NCBI GenBank assembly: GCA_003725745.1
Contig: RHDP01000001.1
Span: 4,906,501-4,970,500 of the forward strand
Direction: 5' to 3'
DNA from: Streptomyces sp. I6
Lineage (GTDB): Bacteria > Actinomycetota > Actinomycetes > Streptomycetales > Streptomycetaceae
DNA length: 64,000 nt
A model generated the notes under the pieces. That model was not told the origin of the DNA, did no database searches, and was given only the letters and a program-made list of their open reading frames with translations. Positions 1-8,709 of this stretch are shown here, piece after piece (position 1 is the stretch's first letter; each line of letters begins with the position of its first letter). Position numbers and translations under genes: made by a program.

Positions 1-388
1 GCCGAAGGGGCTTCGTGTGTGCGGGGCGCGGACGGGGTGGGGTGTATCCGCGCTGCCGCTCTTCTGGACGACCTGGCCCGGGTCGATGGGGGTCGCGCGA
101 CCGACTATGGCAGACATTCGGCCATCCATCAATGGTGCATTTCGGTCTGATGTGTTTGTAATCCGACAAGTCGATATTGAATCAAAGGTAAATTCGCTCA
201 CTTGTCTGGCAAACGATGAGTAAAGGTGGAGCTGACTGGGTCAATCTTCGGACCGAGGGTCTCTCGGTGTGTGTCGGACGGCGGTCGTCGGCTATGCGTC
301 TCGCTACTTTTCGTCGGCATCGCACCCGCCGCGCGGGCACACGGGCCGCCCGCGGTGCCGACGGTGCCGACCACGGAGCCGCCGACCC
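1..388. other. Non-coding upstream region with an AT-rich patch
   Basis: I see no convincing gene here. Positions about 130-235 are clearly richer in A and T than the surrounding DNA, which in Streptomyces usually marks a promoter region. It lies upstream of the lipoprotein gene that starts at 389. I could not assign specific -35 and -10 boxes with confidence. Confidence 0.5.
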
Positions 389-1561
389 ATGCCGCATCTC
401 ACCCAGCGATCCCTGCCGTTCCTCGCGGCCTTCCTGCTCGCGGCCCTCGGCGCGGGCTGCGGCGCGCCCGCGGAGAAGGAGGGGGCCGTGGTAGTCCCAC
501 CGCTCCGGGCGCGGGACAGCGGCGTACCGGTGGGGCTGCCCGGCATGCCGCCGCTCCTCGACCACAGGGACGTCTACGCCGCGGACCGCCCCGGCAGGCT
601 CTCACCCGTGGTGCGGGACTTCCCGTCGCGGGTCTATGTTCCCAACACCGGCTCCAACACCGTCTCGGTGATCGACCCGGCCACCTACAAGGTCGTCGAG
701 ACCATCCCGGTGGGTGTCCGGCCGCAGCACGTCGTCCCCTCCTGGGACCTGAAGACCCTGTGGGTGAACAACAACAGGGGCCACACCCTCACGCCGATCG
801 ACCCGGCCACCGGGACGGCGGGCCGACCCGTGGAGGTCCACGACCCGTACAACCTCTACTTCACGCCCAACGGCCGCTACGCCGTCGTCATGGCCTCCCT
901 GGACCGGGAACTGGTCTTCCGCGACCCGCACACCATGCGCACCCTCAAGACCACGCCGGTCACCTGCTACGGCGTCAACCACGCGGACTTCTCCGCGGAC
1001 GGCCGCTACTTCATCGTCTCCTGCGAGTTCTCCGGCGAGCTGCTCAAGGTCGACACGGAGAGCATGGAGGTCGTCGGCCAGCAGAAGCTGCCGTACGGCG
1101 GCGCCATGCCCCAGGACGTGAAGCTCTCGCCGGACGGCCGGACCTTCTACATCGCCGACATGGTCGCCGACGGCATGTGGGTGCTCGACGGCGACCGGTT
1201 CACCACACCGAACCTGCTGCCCACCGGCAAGGGCTGCCACGGCCTGTACGTCAGCCGCGACTCCCGCGAGATGTACGTCACCAACCGGGGCGAGGGGTCG
1301 GTCTCGGTCTTCGACTTCGCCCGGGACCGGCTGACGAGGAAGTGGCGGCTGCCGAACGGCGGTTCCCCGGACATGGGCGGTGTCTCCGCCGACGGCAGGG
1401 TGCTGTGGCTGTCGGGCCGCTACCACTCCGAGGTGTACGCGATCGACACCACGACCGGTGAACAGCTCGCCCGCATCCCCGTCGGCAGCGGTCCGCACGG
1501 TCTCGCCGTCTACCCCCAGCCCGGCCGCTACTCCCTGGGGCACACGGGCGTCTTCCGCTGA
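389..1561 (+). CDS. YVTN/YncE-family beta-propeller lipoprotein
   Basis: Predicted 390-residue secreted lipoprotein. The start at 389 is chosen because it gives a compact signal peptide (hydrophobic residues 8-20) ending in a lipobox L-G-A-G-C with the lipid-carrying cysteine at residue 24; the frame stays open further upstream without such a signal. The mature part has repeated propeller blades with the hallmarks of the YVTN family: VYVPNTGSNTVSVID, LSPDGRTFYIAD, MYVTNRGEGSVSVFD and IPVGSGPHGLAVYP. Proteins of this fold bind ligands or partner proteins outside the cell, and the specific role is rarely known. The gene stands alone, convergent with the next one. The family assignment is firm; the function is not inferred. 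Confidence 0.85.
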   Translation: MPHLTQRSLPFLAAFLLAALGAGCGAPAEKEGAVVVPPLRARDSGVPVGLPGMPPLLDHRDVYAADRPGRLSPVVRDFPSRVYVPNTGSNTVSVIDPATYKVVETIPVGVRPQHVVPSWDLKTLWVNNNRGHTLTPIDPATGTAGRPVEVHDPYNLYFTPNGRYAVVMASLDRELVFRDPHTMRTLKTTPVTCYGVNHADFSADGRYFIVSCEFSGELLKVDTESMEVVGQQKLPYGGAMPQDVKLSPDGRTFYIADMVADGMWVLDGDRFTTPNLLPTGKGCHGLYVSRDSREMYVTNRGEGSVSVFDFARDRLTRKWRLPNGGSPDMGGVSADGRVLWLSGRYHSEVYAIDTTTGEQLARIPVGSGPHGLAVYPQPGRYSLGHTGVFR

Positions 1562-1709
1562 CCCGGCGCGAGGCCCACCGCCCGGGCTTCCGTCGGTGCC
1601 GCCGGCCGCCCGCGGTCGGGACGGATACCCGGCCGCCGCCAGAGCCGCGGCCGGCATCCCACCCGCCCGCGGCTCGGGGCCCGCCGGGGGACCGCAGGTC
1701 CCGGCGCGG

Positions 1710-2348
1710 CTACCCAGCCACGAGCAGGGCCTCCGAGCCGACCGGCCGGTAACCCGCCCGCTGGAACGTCCGCACGCTGCGGGCGTTGCCGGGCGACTGC
1801 TGGGCCCAGACATGCGTGCCGGGCACCAGATGGCGGGCCGCGACGGCGAGCCGCACCCCCAGCCCGGCGCCCCGCGCCTCCGGGTCCACCTCGATCGCGG
1901 CCTCCCACCGCCCGGCCACTCCCCGGCCCAGCACCAGCACACCGCCGTCCGCGGCCCACACCCGTACCTCGTCGCGGTACTTCAGCGCCCGTGCCACCCG
2001 GGGATGGTCCGGGTCGGCGATCTCCCTCAGCTCCAGCCCGGGGTCTCCGGTCCGGGCGGCGGCGACCGTGAGCAAGTCGACGGTGTTCACCGACCGGCCG
2101 GTCCTCGCCGTCAGCTCGCTCAGGAAACCGGGGCTCATGCTCGCGGAGAGCGGATCGCTCGCCGCCGCGGCCAGGGCCTTCCGCACCCACGCCGGGTCCT
2201 CGTCCGTGAACACCACCGAGTGGGCGGTGAAGGCGAGCACCCCCGCGTCCCGCGGGCTGGGCTGCGGTACCACCGTCGTACCACCGTCCGGCGGCGGGAA
2301 CTCGTCCCGTGCCGCCGCCTCCAGTATCCGTGCCACCGCGTCGCTCAT
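1710..2348 (-). CDS. GNAT-family N-acetyltransferase
   Basis: A 212-residue protein whose C-terminal half has the GNAT fold: a V-x-P-E-A-R-G-A-G-L-G-V acetyl-CoA pyrophosphate-binding signature near residue 155, followed by SPGNARSVRTFQRAGYRPVG, the usual 'N-x-x-S/A-x-x-x-Y/F-x-x-x-G-F/Y' motif. The N-terminal half is an extra domain of about 100 residues without a motif I recognise. The start at 2348 (MSDAVARIL) is preferred over further-upstream codons because those add a low-complexity arginine-rich stretch. The substrate cannot be told from sequence. It is transcribed towards the propeller lipoprotein gene and divergently from the EF-hand gene. Confidence 0.85.
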   Translation of the reverse strand: MSDAVARILEAAARDEFPPPDGGTTVVPQPSPRDAGVLAFTAHSVVFTDEDPAWVRKALAAAASDPLSASMSPGFLSELTARTGRSVNTVDLLTVAAARTGDPGLELREIADPDHPRVARALKYRDEVRVWAADGGVLVLGRGVAGRWEAAIEVDPEARGAGLGVRLAVAARHLVPGTHVWAQQSPGNARSVRTFQRAGYRPVGSEALLVAG

Positions 2349-2476
2349 GTCCCCATTCTCCCCGACGCCCCCGCACTCCCCGAAGACCCCCCGTCCTCTC
2401 CGGCGGCCCCGCCCCCGGACCGCCCTCCCGCCGATAGCCTGGCCGGCGTCAGTAATGCACCGAGAAGGGGTGGACT

Positions 2477-2692
2477 GTGGCGGACATCGAGTCGGCACGC
2501 AAGGCCTTCGATCGATTCGACCTGAACGGCGACGGGCTGATCTCGGCCGCCGAGTACAAGAGCGCCATGGCGCAGCTGGGCGACTTCCACGTGACCGAGA
2601 CGGTCGCGGAGGCGGTCATCGGGTCAAAGGACGCCAACGGCGACGGCCTGCTGACCTTCGACGAGTTCTGGGCCGCGCTGCGCCAGGACTGA
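2477..2692 (+). CDS. Small EF-hand calcium-binding protein
   Basis: A 71-residue protein with two complete EF-hand loops. Residues 15-26 read D-x-N-x-D-G-x-I-S-x-x-E and residues 52-63 read D-x-N-x-D-G-x-L-T-x-x-E, so both have the acidic ligands at positions 1, 3, 5 and 12 needed for Ca2+ binding. The GTG start at 2477 is preceded by a purine-rich Shine-Dalgarno run (GAAGGGG) at a suitable distance. Proteins of this size occur widely in Streptomyces as calcium buffers or sensors. In S. coelicolor, as I remember it, a similar gene lies a few genes from sdaA; here the whole CRISPR-Cas locus lies between this gene and sdaA. Confidence 0.93.
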   Translation: MADIESARKAFDRFDLNGDGLISAAEYKSAMAQLGDFHVTETVAEAVIGSKDANGDGLLTFDEFWAALRQD

Positions 2693-2697
2693 CAGGG

Positions 2698-2737
2698 GCG
2701 CCCCACGCGCCCGGCACGCCCCTGCGGCACGCGGGGC
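2698..2737. terminator. Weak inverted repeat between the EF-hand gene and array 1
   Basis: GCGCCCC and GGGGCGC arms flank a GC-rich loop just after the EF-hand stop codon. The hairpin could end the EF-hand transcript, and also array 1 transcripts coming from the right. There is no U-run, so the call is tentative. Confidence 0.3.
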
Positions 2738-2754
2738 GCGCCGACGGCCCGGGC

Positions 2755-3698
2755 GAGCCGGCCCCGCGGGTGTGGGAAGCAGCTGCGCCACGACCGGCCG
2801 TCGCGGTCGATGGTGGGACTATCCCCGCGGGTGCGGGGAGCAGAGAGGCGACGGGGCCCACCTCGTGCCACACCAGGGGCCATCCCCGCGGGTGCGGGGA
2901 GCAGCTCCTGGTCCTGGGCATGGCGACCGGAGAAACGGGACCATCCCCGCGGGTGCGGGGAGCAGTCCACGGGAGAATCCAGGACGAGCGCGGTCCAGGG
3001 ACCATCCCCGCGGGTGCGGGGAGCAGCGGGGCCGGCTGTCTCCGGGCGGGGCCCGGAGGGGACCATCCCCGCGGGTGCGGGGAGCAGCTGCTCACTGGTC
3101 CCGGTGACCCCGGCGCCCCGGGACCATCCCCGCGGGTGCGGGGGAGCAGCCGAGTTGGCTGTCGTGGATCTTGGCCGAACGGGGACCATCCCCGCGGGTG
3201 CGGGGAGCAGGGCCGGGAGATCGAGCCGTTCCTGGGCTACATGGGACCATCCCCGCGGGTGCGGGGAGCAGGACTCCGCCGACCGTGGCCCAGCTCGACA
3301 CCTGGGACCATCCCCGCGGGTGCGGGGAGCAGCTCCGTGCCAAGCGCACACCCTGGCTCAGCGCAGGACCATCCCCGCGGGTGCGGGGAGCAGCGGAGGA
3401 TCTGGGCGGCCATGTCGCCGCCGAAGGGACCATCCCCGCGGGTGCGGGGAGCAGAGGAGCGGCAGGTGGCGCCTGGTCTGCCGGGCGGGACCATCCCCGC
3501 GGGTGCGGGGAGCAGACGAGCCTTCCGATCCTGCGCTGGTACGTGCAGGGACCATCCCCGCGGGTGCGGGGAGCAGCGGAGGATCTGGGCGGCCATGTCG
3601 CCGCCGAAGGGACCATCCCCGCGGGTGCGGGGAGCAGCCACGATCGGAGGGGCGTGTCAATAACCCTAGGGGACCATCCCCGCGGGTGCGGGGAGCAG
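2755..3698 (-). CRISPR. CRISPR array 1 (type I-E), 15 repeats plus one degenerate terminal repeat
   Basis: Repeats are 28 nt with 33-nt spacers (29/32 if the C next to the handle is counted). Intact copies start at 2816, 2877, 2938, 2999, 3060, 3121, 3183, 3244, 3305, 3366, 3427, 3488, 3549, 3610 and 3671. A degenerate copy occupies about 2755-2782. The crRNA-sense strand is the minus strand: that orientation gives the type I-E layout of a 6-bp stem (CCCCGC/GCGGGG, loop ACCC) followed by an 8-nt handle ATGGTCCC. The degenerate copy is then at the distal end, as expected, and the leader side faces cas3. The copy at 3121 has one extra base in its C run (29 nt); the copies at 2816 and 2877 each have a substitution. 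Spacers 3394-3426 and 3577-3609 are identical. Confidence 0.97.
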
Positions 3699-3908
3699 AC
3701 TCGTTGACCTGGTAGTTCACCGCGGCGCAGGCCCCGTTCGGCCTACTTCCGCAGAGTCGGGCAGATGGGCCATTCAAGGCATTCCTTCGGTTCCGGTGGC
3801 TCGGTGGACCGGGCGTCAGAGGATCGGTTTACCAGCCGATATCACCCGGATGATTGCGTTCACCCATTCCCGTGCGCGGAGCCCCGCCGCGCGTGTATCA
3901 ATCTCTGC
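3699..3908. promoter_or_regulatory. Divergent region between array 1 and cas3; candidate leader of array 1
   Basis: These 210 bp separate the leader-proximal repeat of array 1 from the cas3 start. By position they should hold the array 1 leader and promoter (minus strand) and the cas operon promoter (plus strand). Parts are moderately AT-richer than the flanks. A TATCAA element at 3896-3901 lies 7 bp before the cas3 ATG, and no Shine-Dalgarno is seen, so cas3 may be translated from a leaderless transcript. I could not identify a conserved leader motif. Confidence 0.5.
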
Positions 3909-6842
3909 ATGAGCAACGGGGAGGGTACCCGTCTCGGCATGCTGCCCCGGCTCGGGGACCCGGCACGGTCGGTGTGGGCGAAGCATGACCGCGATACCGA
4001 CGGTTGGCTGCCGCTGTGGCGGCACATGGAGGACAGCGCCGAGGTGGCTCGCCTGTTGTGGGATCGGTGGCTGCCCGCGGGCGTGAGGGGGCTGATCGCC
4101 GAGGCGTTGCCGCGCGGTGACTCGGACGCGCGAGTCCTCGCCGGTTGGCTCGCCGCTGTGCACGACATCGGCAAGGCCACCCCGGCGTTCGCGTGTCAGG
4201 TCGACACGCTCGCCGACGCCATGCGTGGCCGGGGACTTGAGATGCGTTCGGCGAAGGCGATGGGGCCGGACCGTCGGATCGCGCCGCATGGTCTGGCCGG
4301 GCAGGTGCTGCTGGGCGAGTGGCTTGAGGAGCGGTATGGGTGGGCGCCCGCGCGGAGCGGACAGCTCACGGTCGTTGTCGGCGGGCACCATGGCGTGCCG
4401 CCCGAGTACGGACAGATCAAAGATCTGTACGACCGTGGGGAGTTGTTACGCACTCCCGGTGCGAGCGGACGCGTCTGGCGGCAGGTGCAGACCGAGTTGC
4501 TCGACGCATGCGCCGACTGCTTCGGTGCGAGCGGGCGGCTGGGGGACTGGCGGACGGTGAGGCTGCCGCAGCCGGTGCAGGTGCTGCTGACCGCGCTGGT
4601 CATCCTCGCCGACTGGATCGCCAGCTCGCCGGACCTCTTCCCGTACTTCCCCGACGCGGCGTCCCGTAGCGATCGGGAACGCCTGGACGCTGCTTGGCGT
4701 GGACTGGACCTGCCGGAGCCCTGGCGAGCCGAAGAGCCGGTCGAGAGCGCGCAGGAGCTGTTCGCCTCCCGGTTCGCCCTGCCAGCGGGGGCGAAGGTGC
4801 GCCCGGTTCAGGAAGCGGCTGTGGAGCTGGCCCGGGAGATGGAGAAGCCGGGCCTGATGATCGTCGAGGCCCCGATGGGGGAGGGCAAGACGGAGGCGGC
4901 GCTCGCCGTGGCCGAGGTCTTCGCGGCGCGCTCGGGTGCGGGAGGAGTGTTCCTCGCGTTGCCCACCATGGCGACCGGCAACGCCATGTTCCCTCGTCTG
5001 CTCGACTGGCTGGAGCGGGTACCGGGGGTGTCGGGGACACGTCGCTCGGTGCACCTGGCCCATTCCAAGGCCGCCCTCAACGAGGACTTCGCCGACCTGA
5101 TGGCACGCGCCGGACGGGTCGCGGCCATCGGCGTCGACGAGGCAGTGCCGATGCCGCCCCGGAGGCAGGCGGAGGGCCAGCGTCGCGCGAGTGGCGAACT
5201 CGTGGCGCACGCCTGGTTGCGGGGGCGCAAGAAGGCCATGCTCGCCTCGTTCGTCGTCGGCACTGTCGACCAGCTGCTGTTTGCCGGACTGAAAAGCCGT
5301 CACCTGATGCTGCGTCACCTTGCCGTGGCCGGCAAGGTCGTCGTGATCGACGAGGCGCACGCCTATGACACGTACATGAGCGTGTACCTGGACCGGGTGC
5401 TGTCGTGGCTGGCTGCGTACCGGGTACCCGTGGTGGTGCTGTCCGCGACTCTGCCGGCCGCGCGCAGGAGCGCGCTCCTCGCCGCGTACGCCGGCCGGAA
5501 CGACGCGACCGCCGCGGAGGAGGCCACCGCGTCGCAGGCGGAGTACCCGTTGCTGACCGCTGTCGCTCCGGGCGGATTACCGCAGGTCCGCTGTCCACGC
5601 GCATCGGCCCGGACGACGAAAGTGCGGGTGGAGCGCCTTGCCGACGGCCTGGACGTCCTCGCGGGGCGGCTGGAGGACGAACTCGTCGACGGAGGCTGCG
5701 TCCTGGTGATCAGGAACACGGTCAGGCGGGTGCTGGAGACGGCCGAGGCGCTGCGTGCCAGGATCGGCGCCGAGAACGTCACGGTCGCCCACTCGTACTT
5801 CATCGACCTCGATCGGGCCGACAAGGACCGCACGCTGCTCCGGCTGTTCGGTCCTCCGGAGAAGACGGGCGACCGGCCGGCGGGCCGGCACATCGTGGTG
5901 GCCAGCCAGGTGGCGGAGCAGTCGCTGGACGTCGACTTCGATCTGCTGGTCAGCGATCTCTGCCCGGCCGACCTGCTCCTGCAGCGCATGGGACGCCTCC
6001 ACCGCCACCAGCGCGGGCCTGACCAGCAGGAGCGGCCCAGGCGCCTGCGTACCGCGCGCTGCCTGGTGACCGGGACCGACTGGGCGGCGGAGGTGCCCGT
6101 TCCGGTGCGGGGGTCGGTCGCCGTGTACGGGCGGTACGCGCTGTTGAGGTCGGCCGCGGTCTTCCTCCCTCACCTCGATGACCCGACCCGGCGGCCGGTC
6201 GAACTCCCCACGGACATCGATCCGCTGGTGCAGAACGCTTACGGGGAGGGGCCGGTCGGTCCCGACCACTGGCAGGGCGCCTTCGAGGAGGCGCGTGAGC
6301 AGTTGGGGCGGCACCGCGTCGACCAGGCCGAGCGGGCGGCCGTGTTCCGTCTGGGGGACGTCGGGAAGCCGGGGCGGCCCTTGTTCGGGTGGGTCGCCGC
6401 CGGTGTGGGGGACACGGACGACACGGCCACCGGTCGCGCCCAGGTGCGTGACAGCCGGGACGGCCTGGAGGTCGTGGTCGTGCAGCGGCGCGGTGACGGA
6501 AGCCTGGCCACTCTGCCGTGGCTGAAGCCGGACCGTGGGCAGCGGCGTCGCGCCGGAGTCGAGCTGCCGCGGGACGCGACACCGACACGGTTCGCTGCCC
6601 GCACCGCGGCGAGCTGCGGGCTGAGGCTTCCGCTGCAGTTCTCCGGTGCCACGCTGGACCGGGCCATCGAGGAACTGGAGCGGCTGTATCTGCCTCACTG
6701 GCAGGGCAAGGACAGCCCTTGGCTGTTCGACCAGTTGATTCTCGCTCTCGACGAGGGCTGTCAGACCCGGCTGGCAGGCTTCGTACTCCGCTACAGCCCG
6801 GGTGACGGTCTTGAGGTGACCCGTGACGCAGACGACTCATGA
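3909..6842 (+). CDS. cas3: Type I-E Cas3 helicase-nuclease
   Basis: A 977-residue effector nuclease-helicase that degrades target DNA after Cascade binding. The HD nuclease domain comes first: HDIGKATPAF near residue 85 and a later GHHG motif. Next come the SF2 helicase motifs: Walker A MGEGKTE near residue 323, DEAH at residues 481-484, SATLP, and a C-terminal SQVAEQSLDVDFD ... QRMGRLHRH motif VI. The start at 3909 (MSNGEG) is chosen over 3765 because the upstream extension looks non-coding; an ATG at 3942 is a possible alternative. Two in-frame TTA leucine codons lie at 4446-4448 (residue 180) and 5577-5579 (residue 557), implying dependence on the bldA tRNA. The gene overlaps cas8e by 20 bp. 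Confidence 0.96.
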   Translation: MSNGEGTRLGMLPRLGDPARSVWAKHDRDTDGWLPLWRHMEDSAEVARLLWDRWLPAGVRGLIAEALPRGDSDARVLAGWLAAVHDIGKATPAFACQVDTLADAMRGRGLEMRSAKAMGPDRRIAPHGLAGQVLLGEWLEERYGWAPARSGQLTVVVGGHHGVPPEYGQIKDLYDRGELLRTPGASGRVWRQVQTELLDACADCFGASGRLGDWRTVRLPQPVQVLLTALVILADWIASSPDLFPYFPDAASRSDRERLDAAWRGLDLPEPWRAEEPVESAQELFASRFALPAGAKVRPVQEAAVELAREMEKPGLMIVEAPMGEGKTEAALAVAEVFAARSGAGGVFLALPTMATGNAMFPRLLDWLERVPGVSGTRRSVHLAHSKAALNEDFADLMARAGRVAAIGVDEAVPMPPRRQAEGQRRASGELVAHAWLRGRKKAMLASFVVGTVDQLLFAGLKSRHLMLRHLAVAGKVVVIDEAHAYDTYMSVYLDRVLSWLAAYRVPVVVLSATLPAARRSALLAAYAGRNDATAAEEATASQAEYPLLTAVAPGGLPQVRCPRASARTTKVRVERLADGLDVLAGRLEDELVDGGCVLVIRNTVRRVLETAEALRARIGAENVTVAHSYFIDLDRADKDRTLLRLFGPPEKTGDRPAGRHIVVASQVAEQSLDVDFDLLVSDLCPADLLLQRMGRLHRHQRGPDQQERPRRLRTARCLVTGTDWAAEVPVPVRGSVAVYGRYALLRSAAVFLPHLDDPTRRPVELPTDIDPLVQNAYGEGPVGPDHWQGAFEEAREQLGRHRVDQAERAAVFRLGDVGKPGRPLFGWVAAGVGDTDDTATGRAQVRDSRDGLEVVVVQRRGDGSLATLPWLKPDRGQRRRAGVELPRDATPTRFAARTAASCGLRLPLQFSGATLDRAIEELERLYLPHWQGKDSPWLFDQLILALDEGCQTRLAGFVLRYSPGDGLEVTRDADDS

Positions 6843-8709
6843 CCCGGCTGCTCTCATGGCGCCGTCCTTCGATCTGACCAGCAGCTCCTGGATCGGCGTG
6901 GTGCGGAGTGACGGCTCACCCGACGAACTGTCGCTCCGTCAGGTGTTCGCGCAGGCCGACGACCTGCGCTGCGTCGTCGCCGGTCTGGCCACCCAGGAGT
7001 TCGCCCTGATCCGGCTGCTCCTGGCCGTCGCGCACGACGCCCTGGACGGTCCGCGTGACATCGAGGAGTGGGCGGAGCTGTGGGAGGACCGGGAGAGCCT
7101 CGCGCCCGTCCAGGAGTATCTGACGCGGCACGCCGACCGGTTCGATCTGCTCCATCCGCAGACGCCCTTCCTGCAGTCGGCCGGACTGCGCACGCTGAAG
7201 GACGAGGTGCTCTCCCTCGACCGGATCGTGGCGGACGTGCCCGCCGGTGAGAAGTTCTTCAGCGCACGGCTGCCGGAAGTGGAGCGGCTGTCGTTCGCCG
7301 AGGCCGCCCGGTGGGTCGTCCACGTCCACGCCTACGACACCTCCGGCATCAAGACCGGCATGGCCGGTGACGACCGGGTCAAGAGCGGCAAGGTCTATCC
7401 GCTCGGCACCGGCTGGTGCGGCGGACTCGGCGGCGTCTTCGTCGAGGGCGACACGCTCCGCGAGACCCTGCTGCTCAACCTGGTGGCGGCAGACACCACC
7501 GAGCTCGAGTTCCCGGCCGACGACCGGCCGGCGTGGCGGCGCGACCCCTGCGGACCGGGCTCCACCGACCGTCCCGCGACCGGTCTTCGCGACCTGTACA
7601 GCTGGCAGTCGCGGCGCCTGCGACTGCACTACGACGCCGACGGTGTCCACGGTGTCGTCCTCGGCTACGGAGACCAGCACACCCCCCGGAACATGCACCG
7701 GCGCGAGCCGATGACCGCGTGGCGCCGCAGCGAACCGCAGGAGAAGAAGCTCGGGCAGTCGCCGGTGTATCTGCCGCTCGAACACGATCCGGCCCGCTCT
7801 GCCTGGCGGGGCATCGCCGCGCTCGTCGCCGACCGGCCGGGCGACGGTGGCGGCGGTGGTGGTGGCGGTGGCGGTGGCGGTGGCGCAGAGCCTGCCGCAC
7901 GTCTGCGGCCGAGGATCCTTGAGTGGATCGCCCGACTGGTGAGCGAGGGGCACTTGCGTCCCCGATACCTCGTCCGTGCCCGGCTGGTGGGCGTCAGCTA
8001 CGGGACCCAGCAGTCGGTCGTCGAGGAGGTCGTCGACGACCGACTGCAGATGCCGGTCGTCCTGCTGCACCGGCAGGACCCCACGTACGCGGTGCAGGCC
8101 GTCGCCGCGTCGGACGACGCCGACCGCGCGGTACGGGCCCTGGGGGACCTGGCGGCCGACCTGGCCCGAGCGGCCGGAGTCGGCCAGGAGGGGCCGAGGG
8201 CCGCGAGCCGCGCCGAAGGGTTCGACGCGCTGGAGCAGCCGTACCGAAACTGGCTGTCCGCCCTGGCGGACATTCCCGACCCCTTCTCACACCGGGACGC
8301 ATGGCGGCGTCAACTGCGGAAGTCCGTCGGCCGTCTCGGAGACCGCCTCATCGCCGCAGCGGGCGATGCGGCATGGGAGGGGCGCCTCTGCACCGGCTCC
8401 GGCTCCGGCTCCGGCACCGGCACCGGCTCTGGAACCGGCACCAAGGGCAGCACGTACTGGCTGAACGCGGGTCTCGCCGACGTGTGGTTCCGCGGGCGGC
8501 TGGCCAGGGCGCTGGGAGCCCCCGGTGATCCCGACTCCCCGGGCCCGGCTGGAGGCGGCGCAGACACCAACACCCCGGACGGCGGTGGGCCGCCAGCTCC
8601 GGACGGTGCTGGGCCGCCCGCCCCCGACGGCGGTGAGCTGAGCGCTCCGGAACCGGCCGGCACACCCGGATCCGACCACGCCGCGACCACCCCGGAGGTA
8701 CCCGTATGA
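6823..8709 (+). CDS. cas8e: Cascade large subunit Cas8e (Cse1/CasA)
   Basis: A 628-residue large subunit of type I-E Cascade, which in the family recognises the PAM and recruits Cas3. The N-terminus has the family pattern SFDLTSSSWIGV, and the middle has the conserved NMHRREPMTAWRR stretch. The GTG start at 6823 is supported by GAGG 6 bp upstream. It is over 100 residues longer than E. coli CasA because of low-complexity insertions: 13 consecutive glycines at residues 342-354 (alternating GGT/GGC, 7846-7884), an S-G/T-G repeat around residues 524-540, and a Pro/Gly/Asp-rich tail after about residue 567. These look like microsatellite expansions in linkers rather than new domains. The last 4 bp overlap cse2. 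Confidence 0.95.
   Translation: MTQTTHDPAALMAPSFDLTSSSWIGVVRSDGSPDELSLRQVFAQADDLRCVVAGLATQEFALIRLLLAVAHDALDGPRDIEEWAELWEDRESLAPVQEYLTRHADRFDLLHPQTPFLQSAGLRTLKDEVLSLDRIVADVPAGEKFFSARLPEVERLSFAEAARWVVHVHAYDTSGIKTGMAGDDRVKSGKVYPLGTGWCGGLGGVFVEGDTLRETLLLNLVAADTTELEFPADDRPAWRRDPCGPGSTDRPATGLRDLYSWQSRRLRLHYDADGVHGVVLGYGDQHTPRNMHRREPMTAWRRSEPQEKKLGQSPVYLPLEHDPARSAWRGIAALVADRPGDGGGGGGGGGGGGGAEPAARLRPRILEWIARLVSEGHLRPRYLVRARLVGVSYGTQQSVVEEVVDDRLQMPVVLLHRQDPTYAVQAVAASDDADRAVRALGDLAADLARAAGVGQEGPRAASRAEGFDALEQPYRNWLSALADIPDPFSHRDAWRRQLRKSVGRLGDRLIAAAGDAAWEGRLCTGSGSGSGTGTGSGTGTKGSTYWLNAGLADVWFRGRLARALGAPGDPDSPGPAGGGADTNTPDGGGPPAPDGAGPPAPDGGELSAPEPAGTPGSDHAATTPEVPV
7846..7884 (+). repeat. GGT/GGC glycine-codon microsatellite in cas8e
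   Basis: Thirteen glycine codons in a row, mostly alternating GGT and GGC, inside cas8e. A second simple-repeat patch (GGCTCC/GGCACC units) lies at about 8392-8442. Both keep the reading frame. Confidence 0.9.

Noticed and set aside
2786-3663. Long open frames on both strands across array 1 (for example 1786-3663 plus, 2449-3351 minus)
   Set aside because: The repeat has no stop codon in any frame, so frames stay open. The translated sequence is just the repeat peptide and spacers.
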